Shown piece by piece: positions 57,190-64,000 of a stretch of DNA of 64,000 bases. The notes beneath the pieces were generated by a model, which worked only from the letters and a program-made list of their open reading frames with translations, did not search any database and was not told where the DNA came from. The DNA is from Parasponia andersonii (Eukaryota; Streptophyta; Magnoliopsida; Rosales; Cannabaceae), in the NCBI GenBank assembly GCA_002914805.1, contig JXTB01000309.1:339996-403995 (forward strand), written 5' to 3'. How positions within the stretch are numbered: the first letter of the stretch is position 1; every line of letters starts with the position of its first letter. A program made the translations under genes and the position numbers.

Positions 57190-57765
57190 ATTTACGACTA
57201 AGGATGACAACGCGTTAAGTTCGAAGCGAGTATGGCTATCCCGTCCTCATATCTACAAAAAAAAACTAAACGTATACCCGCCCTATTTACCTATTTAAAG
57301 AGGCAAAATGGGTTCAAGTCTTCCTCGCACGGATAGGTAGGTACCTTGGGAACCCATACCTGGTAAAATATTAAAAGGAATATTATTTAAATAATTTAAA
57401 AAATAAAAAAGAAAGATAAATTTAATGAAAAAAAGAAATCTAATAACAATGGCATATACTAAAATTAGTAATATTTCAATAATACCACTAATTTTTATAT
57501 ATACATATTTATTTATATGTATTTTACATAAATTATAAATATATTTAATATATATTGGTTTATTTTTTTATATATAACTAATAAGTCGTGTATGTGGAGT
57601 GGGTAACCTTATGCCCGTACCCGAATCAATTGTTTTTTTTTTAAAAAAAAACTATTACTTGTACCTATCCCATTTACTCGAATAATCGAGTATTGTTTGC
57701 CCTATTAAGGTTAGGTATCTGCAAGTAAATGGATTAGTGGGTAAAATTACCGTCTTTATTTAAGA
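57190..57765. mobile_element. Second hAT-like non-autonomous element, 560 bp
   Basis: The element 57198-57757 is flanked by ATTTACGA (57190-57197) and ATTTAAGA (57758-57765), 7 of 8 bases equal. Ends are CTAAGGATGACAACG on the left and AAAGACGGTAATTTT reverse-complemented from the right, differing mainly by transitions. Subterminal GGGTA/TACCC motifs, AT-rich middle, no coding. It is older than the copy at 55281 judging by end decay. Confidence 0.65.
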
Positions 57766-58226
57766 TTTTTTCATATCTTAAGTCATTAAGTCAAGATGTC
57801 ATTGATACTCCTAAAAATCTCATTTTTAAAAAAATACATAAAAAGTTATTTTAGCCCAAATAAGTCACACCCATGTCCTTTTCTCTTTTGTTTTGTGCCA
57901 GACCGTAATACAGTGGATGAGTCAAACAAAATAAGAGAAAAAAACATAGATATGACTAATTTAGGCAAACATGACTTTTATTTTTATATATTTTTTAAAA
58001 AATAATTTTTTTAAGAGTGTCAAAGATATCTTTAACTTATGCTCAAGAAGCTCTCTTAGTCATGAAAAAGTCTTAAATAATAATTTTTTTCATGGTCAAG
58101 AAGATATTGACTTGTAGGAAGTTTTTGATATTTCTAAAAATGTCATTTTTAGGATAAAAAACACTTATAGTCATTTTGGCCCAAATTAGTCACATCCATG
58201 TCATTTTCTCCTCAAATAATGAACGA

Positions 58227-58243
58227 GGCCCAATTACTGGGCC
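58227..58243 (+). promoter_or_regulatory. Paired GGCCCA / TGGGCC promoter elements
   Basis: GGCCCAATTACTGGGCC, two inverted site-II-type motifs about 300 bp upstream of the LRR gene ATG. Such motifs (TCP-bound site II / UP1) are common in promoters of nuclear genes for plastid and housekeeping proteins. No TATA box is evident downstream. Confidence 0.5.
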
Positions 58244-58392
58244 GACTTGTTACAAATCCAAAAAACCAACCAGCCCAATTGAAAATTCCGGAGCGATCGA
58301 GAGTTGGGCATGGGAGCACTCCCTCCGTCCCTCCCACTCCAACCGGTGGCAACTGATGATAGACTATGGTGATTACTGACTAGTCTCGTATC

Positions 58393-58417
58393 GAGAGAGA
58401 GAGAGAGAGAGAGAGAG
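58393..58417. repeat. (GA)n microsatellite in the leader of the LRR gene
   Basis: About 12 GA units, 120 bp before the ATG, a common position for GA repeats in plant core promoters and leaders. Confidence 0.85.
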
Positions 58418-58537
58418 TTCGAGACAAATCCGAACATTGCGGGAGAGGGAGATCCGCCGCTCTGACCATCCATCCATTCGTATCCATCCATTTTTATCAA
58501 AACCAAGCGCACTGCCTCATACTCTCCATATGCACCC

Positions 58538-61500
58538 ATGGCTTCCACTTCCGCCATTTCCCTCTGCTCCCATCCCAAGGTAACTAACTCTCTCTCTCTC
58601 TCCTCTTCTTCTGTCGTTTCCATTCATTTTCTCCAACAAAGCTTCTCATTTTATTGCCCTTCTTTGGCTCTCAGGTTTCACTGCGTCCCCACTCGCACAA
58701 CCAGAGACCGTCACAGCTCCGAGGCCTTGGTTATGGCGCTTTGTTGCCCACTGCTCTATCGCTCAGGAGGAGTGGCTTCAGGTTCAGAACCTTAGTGGTC
58801 AAAGTCTCTGCTTCTTCCGACGGAGGAGGCTCGAGGAGGCCGGTTTCCGGTGGTCGGAGGGTCTATCGTCATACTCAGAGCCAGGGCTCGTCGTTTCCTG
58901 CTGCTCCGGTGAAGCAAGTCGCCTCCTTTGTGGTTCCCGCCGGCTTGTTCTTGGCCGTCACTTTTGGTAATTTGTTTCGGGCGAACAGTTTGATTTCATT
59001 TTCGATGAGAGTTGTTTAATCTTTGAAATTGATTGAGTTGAATGATCATTGATTAGAGCGTTTTCTACTTTATAGTTATTGAAAGTGTATATTTTAGGGG
59101 CATGTTTACTGATCCGTAATGAAAAGATCGTAATGGGAAAGAGTTTGAAGAGGAATCGAAACTTTGAGTTATGCCTTCCCAATTTTAAATTTGACTAAGA
59201 ATGTTGATGCCAAACCAAAATTTATTTCCTAAACGTGCAAGTAAACACATGAATGGATAGGAATGGGAAAAAAGTTCCCTTATTTCTATTCCCATTATTG
59301 TCTATTGCGGATTAGTAAAGATAGCCTTACATATGAGCATTGCGTATGTGCTCTTTTTCGATTCTCGATAGCGGAAGTAATTTTCAAAAAATAAAATGGT
59401 TGTATAAATCAAACCCGTTCTGTTGTATTGAGACACAAAATAGGTGTTTCTTCTTAGGAATTAGAGTATGTTTTATCTGTTAACCTTAATGTCTAATAGG
59501 TGAACACAAGCAAGTTTACTTGTCGGGTTTCTCAATGGTCGTACTAATTTATATCTTCAGCTGACAGTTCTGTGGAAAGTGGTGGAGATACTCCTTGTCC
59601 CAAAGCCTCGTAAGGCTTCCAGTGCTGAACAAAAAACTCCTAAACAAGGCTTGGATTGGTCCTTTGCTGCGGGTACAAATTTGTTATCAGGGCTTGGAGC
59701 AAAGATCGATAGAGAGTCCGAGGAAAAGCTCAATGAATTTGCCAAAGAACTGAGGTCATTTAGTGTTGTTGACATGTCAGGTATGACAAATTGGTAGCTA
59801 AAGGTTTCGAGATATATATTGTTAGTTTTGATGATTGCATAATTGTAGATGGATTTACCTTTGAATCATTAGTTAAAATTTTAGATTTTAATGCAATATT
59901 ATTTATCATTGGCCTTATTCAAATCAATGTTAGCTCTTTCAACATTTGTGTTTTTATTCAAATCATTGTAATGATACTTTACTTAACCTTGTAAGTTGCA
60001 ACTTTTCTTTCATTTTGCTAACAAAATAGGTTTAGCGTGTGTAGTTGTTGGCTGTTGCCTATATCCAACATAAATTTTAAAGTTCATGCATTGTGACAAA
60101 CCTTGTGTTTATCATGTTTTTGGCAGGATGCAATTTTGGCGATGAAGGATTAGTTTTTCTTGCAGACAGGTTAGCATACAATCAGGTTAGAGCTTTTTTC
60201 CTTGTATTCCGACTTCATGATTTTGTTATTTATGCTGGTGAGCTTATTGTTACAATGACTACCTTTGTTGATATGATTTAAAAAAGTGGAAAACAATGTA
60301 ATCTTGGAAGAAAATGTATGAAGTTTGTTCTTATTATTTTTCATGAATTTACTGATCATATCTTTCTCATGTTTCAGACACTTGAAGGAGTAAGTTTTGC
60401 TGGAAATGGAATAACTGTAACTGGATTGAAAGCTTTAGATGGTATTCTGCAATCAAACATCATGTTGAAGACCCTGGATCTCTCTGGAAACCCAATTGGA
60501 GATGAGGGAGCTAAGGTCTGCCTAAAATTCACATGAGATTAGTTTTAGTGTGTATTTGAAAGAGCTAACTTTTGACCTTGCATTATTCTGTGCCGGAAAG
60601 GATAGTCTTCAAAAAAAGAAATCAAAGATTGCTTGGACATGCATTTTATTGCTTATTATTGTTGCACAGTCAAGCTTAATGTTGTATGAGGTTGCCTATT
60701 TCACAGTGCCTAAGTGATATACTGGTTAATAATACTGGGATTACAAAACTTCTGCTGAACAGTGCCAACTTGGGGGATGAGGTTAGTTACTCCTAGCTGA
60801 ACATTAGTCTCATAAGGGTTATTAGCACAATCATTTGCCTTCAAAGATACAGATGTCGAAGTCAAGGTTTTTTTTATAAACAAAGTATCTAAAGTGATGC
60901 TCACTTTACCATGCAGGGGGCAAAGGCTATTGCAGAAATGCTGAAGAAAAATTCAAGCTTGATGTATCTTGAACTCAACAACAATATGATTGAATATTCT
61001 GTACGGAGATCAATCTATATATTCTAAGATTTAGCCTTAATTCTAATTTTCCAACTTTTTTTTTATAATAATAGAGTTTTTCCAAAATAATGCCAGGGAT
61101 TTTCGAGTTTGGCTGGAGCTCTTCTCGAGAATAAGACAATACGAGATCTGCAACTTAAGTAAGTGGCCTTTTCTCCTTTTCTCTCTTGTAATATAATTCA
61201 TTTTGGGTTTATCGAAGCTGTACTATTCTGTTTATTAGCAGGGTAGGTTTCTACTCTGACACTTTCTAGTGGTTTTCTTTTGGTAAATTTTCTCACATTA
61301 TTTAACTGTTCAAGTGGCAACTATGGTGGTGCCTTGGGGGCTAATTCTTTGGCTAAGGGACTTGAAGGGAACAAGGCTGTAAAGGTACGAATTACTCTCA
61401 CTTCTGTTTCTTTTCCATATCGGGACAAACTACCACTACAATAAGGTCTCTACCTGATTGCTTGTAAACTTTAAAGGTATATGATACTCTCAAGTTATAA

Positions 61501-63736
61501 GAATCATAATTGTGGTATACCTTTCAGGAACTCCATTTGCATGGAAATTCGATTGGAGATGAAGGCATACGGGCATTGATTGATGGTCTATCCTCACATA
61601 AAGGTTTTGATTTGATATATTAATTGCATGCTTTGATTAGAAACGTGCATGGGTGTTTTTATGCTTATTCTTATTGTATTTGCAAGTACTGCCATGCATA
61701 TGTCTCAGGTAAACTTACACGTCTAGAAATTGGCAACAATTCAATTAGCGCAAAAGGTGCCTTTCATGTTGCTGAATATGTCAAGAGGAGCAAGAGCTTG
61801 ACAACTTTGAACATTAGCATGAATGACATAGGTGACGAGGTATTGATGTTTAGAATATGTTAATTGCTTCTCGTTTGGACCATTTTGTTAATGTTATCCG
61901 TGGATTGGAATTCTGCTGCTGCTGACTGTTACATTAATGATGATTTTCTGCTACTGTTAAGAAGAGCAACTTTTTCTCTCTTTGATTGTTTGATTACTTC
62001 GACCTGTTATATATGTGTTTAATTCAGATTAGGTAAACAATGACAAAGCAATAATTTCCATTGAATGCGGCATTCATTATTAGTAACCAAACAACTCACA
62101 GTTTATTTTTATTTTATTTTATTTTTTAAAGCAAACTCAAAAAGTTTTGGCTCTTAAAGTTAAATGGAAAGCAAATTGCGTGCTTGGTCAGTGTCTTTGA
62201 ATAAAGGAATAATTACGTATTCCTCTTTTTTTTTTTTTTTTTTTTCACTCAGATAACCTTGTGGATCTGGTAATTGAGAAAAGGAAAACTGTTGGGTTCT
62301 TTTGATATTTTCTTACAAAATCCCCGCATTTCAAGTTGGATGAATATAACGGATTTTGCATGATATCTCAAATTCAAAGGGAGGTTTATGATTGCTCAGA
62401 GGAAAATTTTGCCAGAGAATTTAAAAATTCTTATTCGTATTATTATTATTATTTTTTCAATTACCAAAACCACTAGGTCAAAAGTCCCTTTAGTAAATCA
62501 AATGCTGTACTGCTTCACTAATTTTTGAATTCTGTTCTTGAAAATCTTCAGGGCGCTGAAAGAATTGGAGATGCATTGAAGGAAAACCGGTCAATAAGAA
62601 GTTTAGATCTGGTTAGAATAACACTATTTTGTTTGATTTGTCTGTATGATTAATTAGTTTTTGAAAATTCTCTACCCATCCACATATGAAATTTTCACTA
62701 CCCATCCATATATCGAAACATAGTAACTTAATTTACAGGCAGGAAACAACATTCATGCTAAAGGAGTCAGTGTAATAGCAAAAGCTTTGAAAGATAACTC
62801 TATTGTTACAACGGTATGTTCTTAACCTCTCATTCTCCCTTATGTTTTTTTTTTTTGGTCAGTTTGTTTATTCTCTGGAGGTATGTGATGATATACTTGT
62901 GTTTTCTCTCTCACTCACAGCTGGAACTTGGTTATAATCCCATTGGTCCAGAAAGTGCAGAAGTTTTATGTGAAGTTCTTAAATTCCATGGTAACATTAC
63001 TACCCTCAAGGTTGGCTGGTGCCAGGTAATTGATGGTTTGAATTATGCATATCTGATTCTAGTATTTTGAACTACTGGGGATTTTTTCTCAAGTTCATAT
63101 ACCTAGTAATATCCTATTGCAGTTAGGAGCAAAAGGTGCAGAGTACATCGCAGATATGTTAAAATACAACAGTACCTTATCCTATCTGGACTTGAGGGGA
63201 AATGGACTAAGAGATGAGGTTCGTAGCTGTAGATAGAATTGTCTCCATATATGCCATCTGGCCCAGTTTCGCATTTGGTCTTACATAACATTCTATACAA
63301 TGATTTCAGGGTGCAATTTGCATAGCTCGTAGCTTAAAAGTGGTTAATGAAGCTTTAACTTCTCTAGATCTTGGGTTCAATGAGATAAGGGTATGTACCT
63401 TCATTCTGTATTCCAAATAATATGCTAGCACTATTATTTTTGCTTTGTTATATTTTGGCTATCCATTCAGGATGATGGGGCTTTTGCCATTGCTCAAGCA
63501 TTAAAGGCTAATGAAGATGTGAGAATCACGTTTTTGAATCTTTCTCGTAACTTAATGACCAAATTTGGACAGGTTAGTTTTCATCCTCCTCGGGACCCTT
63601 TTAATCTTCTTTTCTATTCTATCTTTTCCGCATATGTTTCTCTAAATCGAGTTTTTACATCGCGCAGAGTGCTCTTACAGATGCAAGAGACCATGTATAC
63701 GAGATGACTGAAAAGGAAGTAGAGGTTGTTTTCTAA
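58538..63736 (+). CDS. Leucine-rich-repeat (RNI/RanGAP-like) protein, probably plastid membrane; 18 exons, 609 aa
   Basis: Exons: 58538-58579, 58675-58966, 59568-59780, 60127-60185, 60378-60515, 60707-60781, 60917-61000, 61097-61158, 61315-61384, 61528-61603, 61709-61839, 62552-62611, 62739-62813, 62921-63025, 63123-63218, 63310-63390, 63471-63572, 63668-63736. All joins are GT-AG and keep frame. The N-terminus (MASTSAISLCSHPK, then a basic, Ser-rich stretch) looks like a chloroplast transit peptide. VASFVVPAGLFLAVTF plus VLWKVVEILLV forms one hydrophobic helix near residue 105-130. From about residue 185 some 13 RI-type repeats follow (LKTLDLSGNPIGDEGA, LYLEL-, LHLHGNSIGDEGIRAL, LDLRGNGLRDEGA). 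Length and layout recall Arabidopsis EMB2004 (an RNI-like plastid protein), from memory. NLRC3-like names given to such proteins reflect only the repeats: no NACHT or CARD is seen. Confidence 0.92.
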
Positions 63737-64000
63737 AAGGCTTCACAGTTCACTAGCGGAAAAAATTGTGGATAACATGGTAGAATGTTGTTTAGGTTTA
63801 TTCTTTTCCCGGCAAATGTTGGTAAGGGCAACTAAGTAACTTAAGGTCCAAATTTTTGAGTTCTTGCCAATCTCCTCTTACCGAGGAATCATTGAAATTT
63901 TTGACCATCAATGATAGTTATTTAATTCTTTCTAATGTCCTTTTTTGGCCTTTTTGAGTAAACGAGTAAGGTCGAACGATGGGATGGAAAACAAATTTGT
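63737..64000 (+). other. 3' UTR and downstream flank of the LRR gene
   Basis: No other coding seen before the window edge. No canonical AATAAA; AT-rich signals are diffuse. Confidence 0.5.

Noticed and set aside
58234..58623. 129-codon minus-strand frame over the LRR gene start
   Set aside because: It spans the GA repeat (read as Ser-Leu), the leader and exon 1 in antisense; no family match.
1..64000. CRISPR arrays, bacterial operons, tRNA or rRNA genes
   Set aside because: No regularly spaced identical repeats with unique spacers, no tRNA cloverleaf or rRNA signature noticed; repeats found are microsatellites, minisatellites and transposon parts.

Overview
This window looks like nuclear chromosomal DNA of a flowering plant, most likely a eudicot. 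It is AT-rich, it carries plant-specific retrotransposon lineages (Ty1-copia, Tat-type and chromovirus-type Ty3-gypsy, a plant LINE, a MuDR-type transposon), and its three host genes are plant-type, two of them with many short GT-AG introns. The species cannot be named from sequence alone. All exon boundaries were read by hand from splice signals and reading-frame continuity.

Layout. 1-9144: a decayed Ty1-copia element on the minus strand (gag, protease, integrase, RT and RNase H fragments, primer site and 5' LTR visible), split by a solo LTR (1087-2721) and by a second insertion (about 4750-5718). 9890-24313: a plant LINE, split in two by a Tat-like gypsy element (10830-23313, target duplication CTTCC). 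The 5' LTR of that gypsy element is itself split by another solo LTR (11139-12493, target duplication ATACT). 24631-27400: an LTR-like repeat with an internal duplication. 27650-30949: a minus-strand MuDR transposase pseudogene with an intron and a SWIM finger. 32997-41650: a second member of the same gypsy family (target duplication ACCGT, two 755-bp LTRs). It has lost RT, RNase H and integrase but keeps gag, protease and an antisense gene. 42390-47296: a 5'-truncated chromovirus with a chromodomain remnant and its 3' LTR.

47297-64000 is the gene-bearing part. It holds a 381-bp MITE (48166-48546), a five-exon ILR1-like auxin-conjugate amidohydrolase (48891-51119, +), a convergent one-exon gene for a small secreted, probably GPI-anchored His/Met-rich arabinogalactan-type peptide (51650-51871, -), a 563-bp assembly gap (53269-53831), two hAT-like non-autonomous elements with 8-10-bp target duplications (55281-55838, 57198-57757), and an 18-exon gene for a 609-residue leucine-rich-repeat protein with a predicted plastid transit peptide and one membrane helix (58538-63736, +).

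The most interesting structure is in the two Tat-like elements. Each carries, antisense between the integrase end and the 3' LTR, the remains of a complete spliced gene: TATA box, AUG-free leader exon, leader intron ending directly at the ATG, and four coding exons with short introns. The product would have an acidic N-terminus, a domain resembling the 'putative gypsy type transposon' family, a basic nuclear-localisation-like patch and a coiled coil. The copy in the polymerase-less element is the better preserved of the two at the leader donor site. Most stops in the transposon remnants are C-to-T or G-to-A changes, as expected from deamination of methylated cytosine.
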